Source: Chloroflexota bacterium (GTDB taxonomy: Bacteria; Chloroflexota; Dormibacteria; CF-121). From it: DNA of 12,237 nt. The notes under the pieces were generated by a model that saw only the letters and a program-made list of their open reading frames with translations, had not been told where the DNA came from and ran no database searches. Shown here piece by piece: positions 1-7,230 of this stretch. Numbering within the stretch: position 1 is the first letter of the stretch; each line of letters opens with the position of its first letter. The position numbers and the translations under genes were made by a program. The stretch is from the NCBI GenBank assembly GCA_005882525.1, contig VBGO01000245.1, forward strand, positions 1 through 12,237, in the 5' to 3' direction.

Positions 1-2
1 AG

Positions 3-335
3 AATGCGGCGGCTGTGGTGTTTTCCACGGCCGGCTCAGGTGGGCGGCAATGCGCCGGCTATGTCTACCGGAGCGGCGGGCGTTGGAATTTCCTCGACGC
101 GGTCTGCGGCTTACCGGGCCAGCTGAGCCCGCTCGTCGGTCACAACGCGACCGTGCATGTGCCCGGGAATTGCGCCAACGTTCGCAGCGCGGCGAGCCTC
201 ACGGCGGGTGTGGTCGCCTGCCTGCAGGATGGCGCCGTGGTCCTGATCGACGGTGGCCCAACGTATGCCGACGGCCGTCTCTGGTGGCACGAGAAACACG
301 GCTGGATGGCGCACGATTTCCTGACGGGCCCGTAG
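3..335 (+). CDS. C-terminal fragment of an SH3b-domain protein (5' end outside window)
   Basis: The reading frame is open from the first bases to the TAG at 333-335, so this is the 3' end of a longer gene and the GTG at 15 is unlikely to be its start. The last 55 or so residues look like a bacterial SH3 domain: an NCANVRSAAS segment (the usual N-VRS-PS entry strand), a central GAVVLIDGG strand, then a WWHEKHGWMAHDFL ending in which the paired tryptophans and the 'GW...-FL' close are typical. Such domains usually bind cell-wall peptide or glycan and sit at the end of exported proteins. The part upstream has a Cys pair (CAGY and AVCGL) that could form a disulfide outside the cell; this is inference. 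The function of the missing N-terminal part cannot be told. It converges on the next gene with only 29 bp between. Confidence 0.6.
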   Translation, partial: NAAAVVFSTAGSGGRQCAGYVYRSGGRWNFLDAVCGLPGQLSPLVGHNATVHVPGNCANVRSAASLTAGVVACLQDGAVVLIDGGPTYADGRLWWHEKHGWMAHDFLTGP

Positions 336-364
336 CGGCCATCACGCAGGGGGAGAGAGGTCAC

Positions 365-790
365 CTAGTCGTGTTCGCGGGGGGCCTGTGAGCGGAGGCG
401 CTTCACCATTTCCTGGAGCATCTTGTAGGTAAGGCTGGGATTGTCCATCAGCAAGGGCTTGACTTCCCAGGAGACGAGCGTCAGGCAGACGGTGTCGCTC
501 TGGGCGCGGACGTCGGCCGTTCTGGGACCGCCATCGAGCACGGAGATCTCGCCGAAAAACTGACCTGGGCCCATCGATGCGACCCGCTGGCCGTCGCGGA
601 TCACCTCGACCGTACCTTCCTTGATGATGTACAACCCGTGGCCACCGGCGCCGGCTTTGACGATGGTGGCGCCCGCGTCGTAGCGCTGCTCCTTGATCAG
701 CTTGCTGAGCATGTCCAGTTCTTTGCGGTCGAGACCGGAAAAGAGTGGGACCCGTCGCAGCGACTCGGTGGGATCAGTCTTGACAGCCAT
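365..790 (-). CDS. Stand-alone cyclic-nucleotide-binding-domain protein
   Basis: A 141-residue protein made almost entirely of one CRP/cNMP-binding fold. It opens with the usual LRRVPLFSGL helix (11-20), has the beta-roll segments YIIKEGTVEVI (54-64), and a phosphate-binding-cassette-like stretch FGEISVLDGGPRTADV (79-94) with Glu81 and Arg90 where cNMP-binding proteins contact the ribose and phosphate. A helix follows and the protein ends near KRLRSQ; there is no helix-turn-helix, so it is not a CRP-type regulator. It is likely a cytosolic sensor or a scaffold domain; ligand unknown. The start is the ATG at 788-790, chosen because AGGAGG (796-801, minus strand) lies 5 nt upstream; a longer frame to 856 would run into the terminator of the upstream gene. 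Family assignment is strong; biological role is not known. Confidence 0.85.
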   Translation of the reverse strand: MAVKTDPTESLRRVPLFSGLDRKELDMLSKLIKEQRYDAGATIVKAGAGGHGLYIIKEGTVEVIRDGQRVASMGPGQFFGEISVLDGGPRTADVRAQSDTVCLTLVSWEVKPLLMDNPSLTYKMLQEMVKRLRSQAPREHD

Positions 791-854
791 CGATTCCTCC
801 TGCGTTAACAGCGCGATCCTACGATACCTCACCCGCCAACCGGATCGCTGACGC

Positions 855-877
855 AAAACGGGCCCGGCCGCGCCCGT
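855..877 (-). terminator. Rho-independent terminator after the hemerythrin gene
   Basis: Read on the minus strand, ACGGGC (877-872 complement) pairs with GCCCGT (863-858 complement) around an 8-nt GC-rich loop, directly followed by a run of T (complement of aaaa at 855-858). It lies 11 bp past the hemerythrin stop codon and upstream of the cNMP-domain gene, so it probably separates the two into different transcripts. The T run is short, so termination may be partial. Confidence 0.55.
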
Positions 878-887
878 GCCACAGCAG

Positions 888-1328
888 CTAGCGGCCGACG
901 GCGGCCAGCTGCTGCACCTTCAGCGCTTCCATCCGTGTGCCGAGCTCCTCCAGTTGCGGTTTCGACAGCAGCTTGCTGACCTTGGGGAAGAGTTCCTTCT
1001 CCTCTTCGCCAACATGGTGCTGGACGTCTTCCATCAGCACCTTGAGACCAGCCTTCCACTCGGGAGTCTTCTTGTCGGCCCTCGCGAGGTCGCTGAGTAC
1101 CAGCTTCATCTGCTTGTGCTCTTCATAGGACTCGAGCACCAGGTCGCGCGTCGGCTCCGCATCTTTGACGGCCGGATAGAACAGCTGCTCCTCGATCTCG
1201 GCATGAACCGTCAACTCGGTGGCCAGCTCCGTGAACAGCCGTTCACGATTGCCGTCGCCATTCTCGAGCTGCTCGAAAAGCTTGTCGACTTGACGATGGT
1301 CGGTCTTGAGCAGATTGATGGCATCCAT
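888..1328 (-). CDS. Hemerythrin-like HHE cation-binding domain protein
   Basis: A 146-residue all-helical protein of the HHE/hemerythrin family, which carries a non-heme di-iron site and binds O2, NO or acts in iron or redox stress. Ligand-type residues appear in the expected order: His11 (KTDHRQVD), His42 and Glu46 (VHAEIEEQLFYP), His71 (EEHKQM), and His105 with Glu109 in HHVGEEEKELFP. The last segment, four residues short of a proline, is the family's signature C-terminal motif. No signal peptide is present, so it is cytosolic. The ATG at 1326-1328 follows a TAGGAG ribosome site by 7 nt on the minus strand. It has its own terminator (855-877) and a promoter region with repeats (1356-1400), so it appears to be a single-gene unit. 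The family is clear; the exact ligand is not. Confidence 0.9.
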   Translation of the reverse strand: MDAINLLKTDHRQVDKLFEQLENGDGNRERLFTELATELTVHAEIEEQLFYPAVKDAEPTRDLVLESYEEHKQMKLVLSDLARADKKTPEWKAGLKVLMEDVQHHVGEEEKELFPKVSKLLSKPQLEELGTRMEALKVQQLAAVGR

Positions 1329-1355
1329 AGCACTCTCCTAGTTACCTGCACGGCT

Positions 1356-1400
1356 GTATCAAAATCTTATAGTTAAGGTATCACAAACGTATCACAAAAA
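1356..1400 (-). promoter_or_regulatory. Promoter region of the hemerythrin gene with phased direct repeats
   Basis: On the minus strand the 10-mer TTTGTGATAC occurs twice in tandem with an 11-bp period (plus strand GTATCACAAA at 1378-1387 and 1389-1398). A degenerate third copy, TTTTGATAC (plus 1356-1364), lies exactly 22 bp from the first, so all three are on an 11-bp register, about one helical turn. A TATAAG box (plus 1366-1371) sits between the second and third copies and is a plausible -10; there is no good -35 at 16-18 bp, where the repeats lie instead. This suggests activator-dependent transcription by a regulator that binds direct repeats. This is inferred from the pattern only. Confidence 0.45.
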
Positions 1401-1419
1401 CGGAGGGAGGAGGGGCCGG

Positions 1420-1989
1420 TCAGCCGCCCAGGTGCGCGGCCTGGAACCGGTTGCGGAGCCGCCAGATGCCGTCGACGTAACTCCGACTGCTCGGATAGAT
1501 GCCATGGCGGCGCACGCCGGTGAGTCCCTGGTAGTAAGCGGCCAGGGCGAGCTTCGGATTGTGGAGCTGGTCCAGGTAGGAGCGGAGCAGGGCGGCGCCC
1601 AGCTCGGCGTTGTCGACCGGGTTGTTGAGGTCGACCCGGCGGTGCAGCAGTGCCGGTCCGGCCCAGACCGCTGTATACGGTTCCACCTGCATCAAGCCGA
1701 TCGCCCCGGTGCGGGAGCGGGCGGCCTGATTCCAGCCACTCTCCCAGTAGGACACCGCGAGGACAAAGTTCGGATTGAGCCCGTGACGCCGCGCGGCACG
1801 GATCAGAATGGCGCGGGCCTGGACCTTCGTCAGGGGTGCCGGCGTCGGGGATGCCCGGTGGACCGCCGGACGAGCGGTCGGCTTTGCCGCGGCCTTGTGC
1901 GCGGCGTAGACGGGTTCGCCCATCAGGGCGAGCGTGATGGCGGCGACCGCGGCCGCCACCAGGGCGGCCAGACGCGGAACTCTGGGCAT
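1420..1989 (-). CDS. Secreted lytic transglycosylase (SLT domain)
   Basis: A 189-residue exported muramidase-like enzyme that would cut the MurNAc-GlcNAc bond of peptidoglycan. Residues 1-30 form a signal peptide (Arg near the start, an Ala/Leu-rich core, VYA-A cleavage site around 29), followed by an Ala/Pro/Lys-rich linker to about 52. The catalytic domain runs from about 55 to 185: the catalytic Glu83 in SYWESGWN, then GAIGLMQV (96-102) and AYYQG (151-155), the standard three motifs. The start ATG at 1987-1989 was chosen because it begins the signal peptide; the frame stays open to 2253 but that extension overlaps the divergent SDR gene and has no secretory features. No clear Shine-Dalgarno precedes this ATG, so the start is the least certain part. 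It transcribes away from the SDR gene. No LysM or SH3 wall-binding domain is present. Confidence 0.87.
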   Translation of the reverse strand: MPRVPRLAALVAAAVAAITLALMGEPVYAAHKAAAKPTARPAVHRASPTPAPLTKVQARAILIRAARRHGLNPNFVLAVSYWESGWNQAARSRTGAIGLMQVEPYTAVWAGPALLHRRVDLNNPVDNAELGAALLRSYLDQLHNPKLALAAYYQGLTGVRRHGIYPSSRSYVDGIWRLRNRFQAAHLGG

Positions 1990-2121
1990 AGTGGCACAAA
2001 CGGCAAGTGCGACGGCCGGCTTGCTCCTCGGTTGGCAAATTCTTGTTAACCTCGTGTCCCGGCGCTGGCGGCGTACCGAGGGGGATTCGATCGAGCGGCC
2101 GGGCAATCCAGGGAGGGAAGA

Positions 2122-2880
2122 GTGGGACGGTTGGAGGGTAAGGTGGCGCTCATCACCGGCGCCGGAAGCGGGATGGGCCGGGTCGCCGCCCAGACCTTCG
2201 TTCGCGAAGGCGCACGGGTGGTTGCCGTGGACGTCAACGATAGGGCGGTTCACGAAACCGTCGCCAGCTCGCAGGGAAAGGCGCTGGCGGTTACCGCCGA
2301 TGTAACTCGCGACACCGATGTGGCGGTCTGCGTCAAGACCGCGGTCGAGAGCTTCGGCAAGCTCGACGTCCTGTACAACAACGCCGGCATCTTCGACGAG
2401 GCCGACGAGTCAGTGCTGACCACGACCGATGCCATTTGGGACCGGACCATGGCGATCAACGTCAAGGGACTGGCATTCTGCTGCAAGCACGGGATCCCCG
2501 AATTGATCAAGGCCGGCGGCGGGTCGGTGATCAACATCGCATCCTTCGTGGCCCTGGTGGGCTGCACCGTGCCGCAGGACGCGTACACCGCCAGTAAGGG
2601 CGCCGTCATCGCCCTCACGAAGTCGCTGGCGGTCCAGTTCGGACCGAAGGGCATTCGCACCAATGCGATCTGTCCGGGGCCGATCGAGACGCCGCTGATG
2701 CGCGACCTGCTGAAAGACGAAAACAAGAAACGCGTCCGGCTCAACCGGATCCCAATGGGTCGATTCGGGCATGCGGAGGACATCGTTTCGCTGGCTGTCT
2801 ACCTTGCCTCCGACGAGTCGGCCTGGACCAACGGCGCCGCCCTCGTCGTGGACGGCGGCATTACCTCAAACTATTTCTGA
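2122..2880 (+). CDS. Short-chain dehydrogenase/reductase (SDR, classical)
   Basis: A 252-residue classical SDR. The cofactor motif TGAGSGMG is at residues 12-19, Asp37 ends the second strand and points to NAD(H) rather than NADP(H), NNAG is at 86-89, and the catalytic set is Asn113, Ser141, Tyr155 and Lys159 (YTASK). The C-terminal PGPIETPL and the closing VVDGG strand are typical of the FabG-like and alcohol-oxidising members. The substrate cannot be read from sequence; in this operon an alcohol, amino-alcohol or hydroxy-amide linked to the adjacent aldehyde dehydrogenase is plausible. The GTG start has GGGAGGG 4 nt upstream (2111-2117). Its TGA overlaps the ATG of the next gene by one base (TGATG), so the two are translationally coupled. 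It is the first gene of the SDR-ALDH-GS operon. Confidence 0.92.
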   Translation: MGRLEGKVALITGAGSGMGRVAAQTFVREGARVVAVDVNDRAVHETVASSQGKALAVTADVTRDTDVAVCVKTAVESFGKLDVLYNNAGIFDEADESVLTTTDAIWDRTMAINVKGLAFCCKHGIPELIKAGGGSVINIASFVALVGCTVPQDAYTASKGAVIALTKSLAVQFGPKGIRTNAICPGPIETPLMRDLLKDENKKRVRLNRIPMGRFGHAEDIVSLAVYLASDESAWTNGAALVVDGGITSNYF

Positions 2881-4292
2881 TGATCACCACCGAGCGCCCA
2901 ACCCAGCTGCTGATCGGCGGAACCTGGCGGGCGGGCCAGGAGGACAAGACCTTTGATGTCGTCGAGCCGGCGACGTCCGCGGTGATGGCGAAGGCTGCGC
3001 TTGCGTCGCCCGTTGACGTCGACGCGGCGGTAGCGGCCGCCCGGGCCGCCTTCGACGCCGGCACCTGGAGCAACGCGGCCGCCAGCGCCCGGGCGAAGGT
3101 GCTGTACCGCATCGCCGAGCTGATCCGATCCGAGGCGGACAAGCTCGCGAGGCTCGAGGCGCGCAACGCCGGCAAGCCGATCCGCGACGCCCGCGACGAG
3201 GTGATGGGCGCGGCCCAGTGCTTCGAGTACTACGCCGGGGCAGCCACCCGCATCTTCGGCGAGACCATCCCGGTCAGCGCGCCCGGGCTGGACTTCACGC
3301 TCCGCGAGCCGGTCGGCGTCGTCGCCTTGATCGTGCCCTGGAACTTCCCGTTGACGATTGCCTCGTGGAAGGTGGCTCCCGCGCTGGCCGCCGGCAATAC
3401 CGCCATCCTCAAGCCGGCGAGCTATACGCCGCTGACGGCGCTAGAACTCGGCCGCATTGCGCTCGAAGCCGGCTTGCCCGAAGGCGTGCTCAACGTCATC
3501 ACCGGGCCCGGCGGCAGCACCGGCAGCGCCCTGGCCGGACATCGAGGGGTCGACAAGATCGCCTTTACCGGGGAAACTCTGACCGGCGTCAGCATCCTTC
3601 AGCAAGCGGCTCCCAACATCACGCGGGTTTCGCTCGAGCTCGGCGGCAAATCCCCGAACATCGTTTTTGCGGACGCCGATCTCGAGAAGGCCGCGCCGGC
3701 CGCCGTCAACAGCGTGTTCGGCAACGCCGGCCAGGACTGCTGCGCCCGCAGCCGGGCATTCGTCCATCGCTCGATCGCCGAGGAGTTCGACCAGCGGGTG
3801 GCGGCCGGCAGCCGGCAGCTGAAGCTGGGAGATCCACTCGATGCCGCGACCGAGGTTGGTCCGCTGATCTCGATCAAACAGCGGGAGCGGGTGCAGGGCT
3901 ACGTCGAACTCGGCCAGCGGGAAGGCGCCCGGTTGCTCGCCGGCGGGTCGGCGCCGGGGGGGGCCCTGGCGCGCGGCAGCTTCCTCGAGCCGACGGTCTT
4001 CGACCGCGCCAACAATCGAATGCGGATCGCCCAGGAGGAGATCTTCGGCCCGGTACTCGTGAACGACACGCCGTATGGCCTTTCCGGCTCGATCTGGACC
4101 CGCGATATCGGCCGCGCGCTGCGGGTCGCCCGCGGCGTGCGCACCGGCGTGCTGAGCATCAACAGCAGCCGGAGCGTCCACCAGGAGGCGCCCTTCGGCG
4201 GCTACAAGCGCAGCGGCATTGGCCGCGAGCTCGGCATGCACGCACTCCAGCTCTATACGGAAGTCAAAAATATCTTTGTCAGTCTCGAATGA
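2880..4292 (+). CDS. NAD(P)+-dependent aldehyde dehydrogenase with a short internal deletion
   Basis: A 470-residue ALDH-superfamily protein that would oxidise an aldehyde to its acid. Visible motifs: PWNFP (153-157, Asn155), Lys178 in LKPAS, the general-base Glu253 in LELGGKSP, and the catalytic Cys287 in GNAGQDCCA. The C-terminal APFGGYKRSGIGRE is standard. In most ALDHs EEIFGPV is followed by about 20 residues before 'NDTPYGLS'; here PVL (391-393) runs directly into VNDTPYGL. By comparison with remembered human ALDH2 spacing about 14 residues are missing at nucleotide 4058-4060, with the frame kept. Glu387, which binds the nicotinamide ribose, is retained. Whether the enzyme still folds is uncertain. 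The start is coupled to the SDR stop; the glutamine-synthetase gene follows after 16 bp. Closest remembered functional analogues are amine-pathway ALDHs such as PuuC or mycobacterial AldC. Confidence 0.9.
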   Translation: MITTERPTQLLIGGTWRAGQEDKTFDVVEPATSAVMAKAALASPVDVDAAVAAARAAFDAGTWSNAAASARAKVLYRIAELIRSEADKLARLEARNAGKPIRDARDEVMGAAQCFEYYAGAATRIFGETIPVSAPGLDFTLREPVGVVALIVPWNFPLTIASWKVAPALAAGNTAILKPASYTPLTALELGRIALEAGLPEGVLNVITGPGGSTGSALAGHRGVDKIAFTGETLTGVSILQQAAPNITRVSLELGGKSPNIVFADADLEKAAPAAVNSVFGNAGQDCCARSRAFVHRSIAEEFDQRVAAGSRQLKLGDPLDAATEVGPLISIKQRERVQGYVELGQREGARLLAGGSAPGGALARGSFLEPTVFDRANNRMRIAQEEIFGPVLVNDTPYGLSGSIWTRDIGRALRVARGVRTGVLSINSSRSVHQEAPFGGYKRSGIGRELGMHALQLYTEVKNIFVSLE

Positions 4293-4308
4293 CCAGGAGG
4301 GTGAGGAC

Positions 4309-5698
4309 ATGGCGCGCACAGTAACACCGGCGCGAGAGCGAACCACCGCACGAGGCGAACGCGCCAACGGGCAGACGCGCGGCCAGGAGAAGACCGCCAA
4401 GCTGACGCTGGACCAGTTGATCCGGCAGGTGAAGGGCGGCGAGGTCGACACCGTGATCATCGCCATCACCGACCTGCAGGGCCGGCTGATGGGCAAGCGC
4501 TTGACCGGTCCGTATTTTCTCGACCATGTCGATGAAGGCCTGCACGCCTGCGACTACCTGCTGGCGATGGACATCGACAACGAGCCGCTACCCGGGTTCA
4601 AGTTCACGAACTGGGCGACCGGCTATGGCGACATGCATGGTCACCGCGACCTGTCGACCATCCAGCAAATCGGTCGAGGTCTCGCCCCGCCAGGTGCTGC
4701 GTCGCCAGGTGGAGCGGGCGCGGAAGCTGGGCTTCAATCCCAAGACCGGTTCAGAGCTCGAGTTCTATCTCTTCAAGGACACCTACGAGCAAGCCGCCGA
4801 CAAAGACTATCGCCAGCTGCAGACCTTCGGCCGCTACATCGAGGACTACCACATCCTGCAGGGGAGCAAGGCCGAGTGGTTCAACCGGCAGGTCCGCAAT
4901 GGGATGGAAGGCGCGGCGGTGCCGGTGGAGAACAGCAAGGGGGAATGGGGGTTCGGGCAGCAGGAGATCAACCTGCGATTTGCCGAGTCCCTCGAGATGG
5001 CCGACCGCCACGTCGTCTACAAGAACGGGGTCAAGGAGATCGCCGCCCTCAACCAGGTGGCGGTAACGTTCATGGCCAAGTGGACGATGGCGCAAGCGGG
5101 CAGCTCCTTCCACCTGCACTCCTCGCTGTGGGACGTCAAGACCGACAAGGCGCTATTTCACACGTCGAACGGCGGCCCCCACGGCATGTCGAAGCTCTTC
5201 CAGCACTACCTCGCCGGGCTAATCGCGCTGGCCCGCGAGTTCTCGCTCTTCTACGCGCCGTACGTCAACTCCTACAAGCGCTACCAGGCCACGTCCTTCG
5301 CGCCGACCGTGATCGTCTGGAGTTACGACAACCGCACCTGCGGCTTCCGGATCATCGGGCACGGGCCCAGTTTGCGGGTCGAATGCCGGATTCCGGGCGC
5401 GGACGCGAACCCCTACATGGCGTTCGCCGCGACCATCGCGGCGGGACTTCACGGCATCGAGAACAAGCTAGAGCTACCGCCGGAGTTCCGGGGCGATGCC
5501 TACACCACCCCCGGGCTGCCGCGCGTGCCCGCCAACCTGACCGAGGCGATCAACGCGCTGGAGACGAGCCAGGTGGCGCGCCAGGCCCTCGGCGACGAGG
5601 TGGTTGAGCACTACCTGCACTCGGCGCGGCAGGAGCGGGACCGCTTCGATGGCGCCGTGACCGACTGGGAGCTGCGCCGGAACTTCGAGCGGATTTAG
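4309..5698 (+). pseudogene. Glutamine-synthetase family ligase (GlnA4/PuuA-like), frameshifted
   Basis: Two frames together encode one GS-family protein. The first, from ATG 4309 (AGGAGG at 4295-4300), gives a charged 30-residue leader, then LTLDQLIRQVKGGEVDTV, ITDLQGRLMGKR and the beta-grasp domain up to DLSTIQQ near 4666. The second resumes at about 4670 with VEVSPRQVLRRQ and continues to TAG at 5696-5698: SELEF (metal-binding Glu, ~4751), GQQEINLRFAE (~4955), HLHSSLW (ATP/Glu site, ~5111), and NRTCGFRI (~5330). Family members have about 20 further residues between 'DLST' and 'PVEV', so the lesion is a deletion of 3n+2 bases rather than a single-base slip. Full-length product is not expected as written; an assembly error is possible. 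Such enzymes ligate glutamate to an amine (polyamine or ethanolamine) rather than ammonia. The -GlnA4-like reading rests on the SDR/ALDH neighbours. Confidence 0.85.
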
Positions 5699-7230
5699 CG
5701 GGCGTCGGAAACGGCGCCGGCCGCGACAGCGGACCTGGTCGGCGCCGGGTGTTCGAACACGGGCTTGAGGGCGAAGTAGACCTGACGGTATCGGGCGTAC
5801 GCCTCGTCGTAGATCTCGCGGTGTTTCGGGTTCGGATCATGTTCGTCCGGTCGGTAGGCGACGAACGCCTCGACCGCGCGGCCCACGCTGGGATGCAGAC
5901 CGGCGCCCACGGCGGCCAGGATTGCGGCCCCGGTCGCCGTCGTCTCGACACTGACCGGAACCCGCACGGGAAGGCCGGTGACGTCGGCCTTGATCTGCCG
6001 CCACAGCGCGCCCTTGGCACCGCCGCCCACCATCGTGAGGCGGCGAACCTGAAGTCCGGTGTTTCGCATCGCCTCCAGGATGTCTCGCAGCGCGAAGGCG
6101 CTGCCCTCGAGCAATGCCCGCGTCAGGTGCGCCTTCGTGTGGGCCAGGCTGAGACCGTAAAACACTCCCCGCGCCGCCCCGTTCCACTCCGGCGCCATCG
6201 CGCCCTGCATGCAGGGGAGGAAGAGGAGGCCCTCGGCGCCTGCCGGCACGGTCGCGGCTGGGCCGGTCATGAGGTCGTAGGCGTCCCCCTGGCCACGCCC
6301 TTCGGCGTCGCGCTTCCCGCCCGATACGAAACCGGGATTTTCGAGGAGCCAGCCGTCGGGATCGGCGTGAGGGTGACATTCGACGAGCATGGTGGGATCC
6401 TCGCGGGGCTCGGTGGAGGCGGCACATACCGGCTCCGCCGTCCCCACCACGTCGCACACTTCCCCTGGCGCAAAGACGCCCGCGCCGAGCGTCGCCGCCA
6501 TCTCATCGCCGCAACCAACGACCACGGCGGTGTCGCCGGCGAGGCCGCTCGCCGCCGCGAAGGCCGCGGTGACGCGGCCAACCACCTGGGTTCCGGGCGC
6601 GAGCTCCGGAAGCATCTGCGGCCGGATCCCGACCGCCTCCAGAACGGGCCGAGACCAGGTCCGCGTCCGGGGGTCGAGCAGCGCCAGGGACGAGGCGTTC
6701 GAGTAGTCGACCGCCAGTACGCCGGCCGCCTCGCGCAGGACGAAGGCGCCGGGCGGCATCAGGGAGGCGGCTTTCGCGTAGACCTCGGGCTCCTCTTCTC
6801 TGACCCAGATCGCCTTGAAGACCGCATGGGAGGAGTCGAGGTTGGCGCCGACGTGATGGTAGAACTCCGCCCGCGAGAGTCGCTGCGCTAGTGCGGCCGC
6901 CTGCGATTCGGCGCGGCGGTCCATCCAGATCATGGCCGGTCGGAGCGGGGCCCCGTTCGCGTCACAGACGACCATTCCATCCAGCTGCGACCCAAAGGAG
7001 AGCGCCTTCACGGCTGACCGCCCTTCCGGCACCCGCTCGATGAGGCGGGCGATGGTGGTGTGCAGCGCGCGGACCCAGTCGCGTGGATCCTGTTCCGCCC
7101 ATCCGGGGTGCGGGAACGACACGTCGTAGCCCTGATAGGCCGAGGCGACGAGGGTCCCATCAGCAGCGTAAAGGGCGGAGTTCGTCCCCTGGCTGCCGAC
7201 GTCGCATCCGATGACGTAGGGCCCGCTCAT
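5695..7230 (-). CDS. FGGY-family carbohydrate kinase (xylulokinase-like)
   Basis: A 511-residue FGGY kinase that would transfer phosphate from ATP to a ketose or polyol. N-terminal domain: CDVGSQGTNS (9-18, Asp10 and the phosphate loop), FGSQLDGMV (79-87), and WMDRRAE (102-108); the catalytic Asp242 is in GCGDEMAATLG. C-terminal domain: AEGLLFLP (332-339), a MAPEWNGAARGVFYGL segment (345-360) and the adenosine-site GGGAKGALW (402-410). Relatives have an 'xRWFRDx' segment after NPGFVSGG; here SGG (303-305) passes straight to KRDAEGRG, so roughly 10-15 residues seem absent near 6313-6316. Its ATG overlaps the upstream dehydrogenase stop by 4 bp (ATGA), indicating coupling. It is the last gene of the GntR operon and its stop overlaps the stop of the convergent GS gene. 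The substrate is not determined; xylulokinase-like similarity does not fix it. Confidence 0.9.
   Translation of the reverse strand: MSGPYVIGCDVGSQGTNSALYAADGTLVASAYQGYDVSFPHPGWAEQDPRDWVRALHTTIARLIERVPEGRSAVKALSFGSQLDGMVVCDANGAPLRPAMIWMDRRAESQAAALAQRLSRAEFYHHVGANLDSSHAVFKAIWVREEEPEVYAKAASLMPPGAFVLREAAGVLAVDYSNASSLALLDPRTRTWSRPVLEAVGIRPQMLPELAPGTQVVGRVTAAFAAASGLAGDTAVVVGCGDEMAATLGAGVFAPGEVCDVVGTAEPVCAASTEPREDPTMLVECHPHADPDGWLLENPGFVSGGKRDAEGRGQGDAYDLMTGPAATVPAGAEGLLFLPCMQGAMAPEWNGAARGVFYGLSLAHTKAHLTRALLEGSAFALRDILEAMRNTGLQVRRLTMVGGGAKGALWRQIKADVTGLPVRVPVSVETTATGAAILAAVGAGLHPSVGRAVEAFVAYRPDEHDPNPKHREIYDEAYARYRQVYFALKPVFEHPAPTRSAVAAGAVSDAR

Noticed and set aside
1378..1398. A CRP/FNR site at the hemerythrin promoter because TGTGA occurs twice
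   Set aside because: CRP sites are inverted repeats (TGTGA-N6-TCACA); these copies are in direct orientation with an 11-bp period.
1395..1419. Terminator after the transglycosylase gene, suggested by a minus-strand T run (complement of 1396-1400)
   Set aside because: The bases before the T run (CCTCCTCCCTCCG type) cannot form a stem.
1990..2253. N-terminal extension of the lytic transglycosylase to 2253
   Set aside because: It would overlap the divergent SDR gene and place the signal peptide in the middle of the protein.
3956..3963. A run of eight G in the ALDH gene as a possible phase-variation tract or frameshift
   Set aside because: The frame is intact across it and the encoded residues (PGGAL) are normal for the family.
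3218..4496. Long alternative frames across the ALDH gene (plus 3218-4324 and minus 3441-4496)
   Set aside because: Arg/Gly/Pro-rich products without domain-like patterns; they arise from high GC in other frames of a clear ALDH.
5749..6891. A 380-residue plus-strand frame opposite the FGGY kinase
   Set aside because: Low-complexity His/Arg/Gly-rich translation, no motifs, and the kinase frame on the other strand is well supported.
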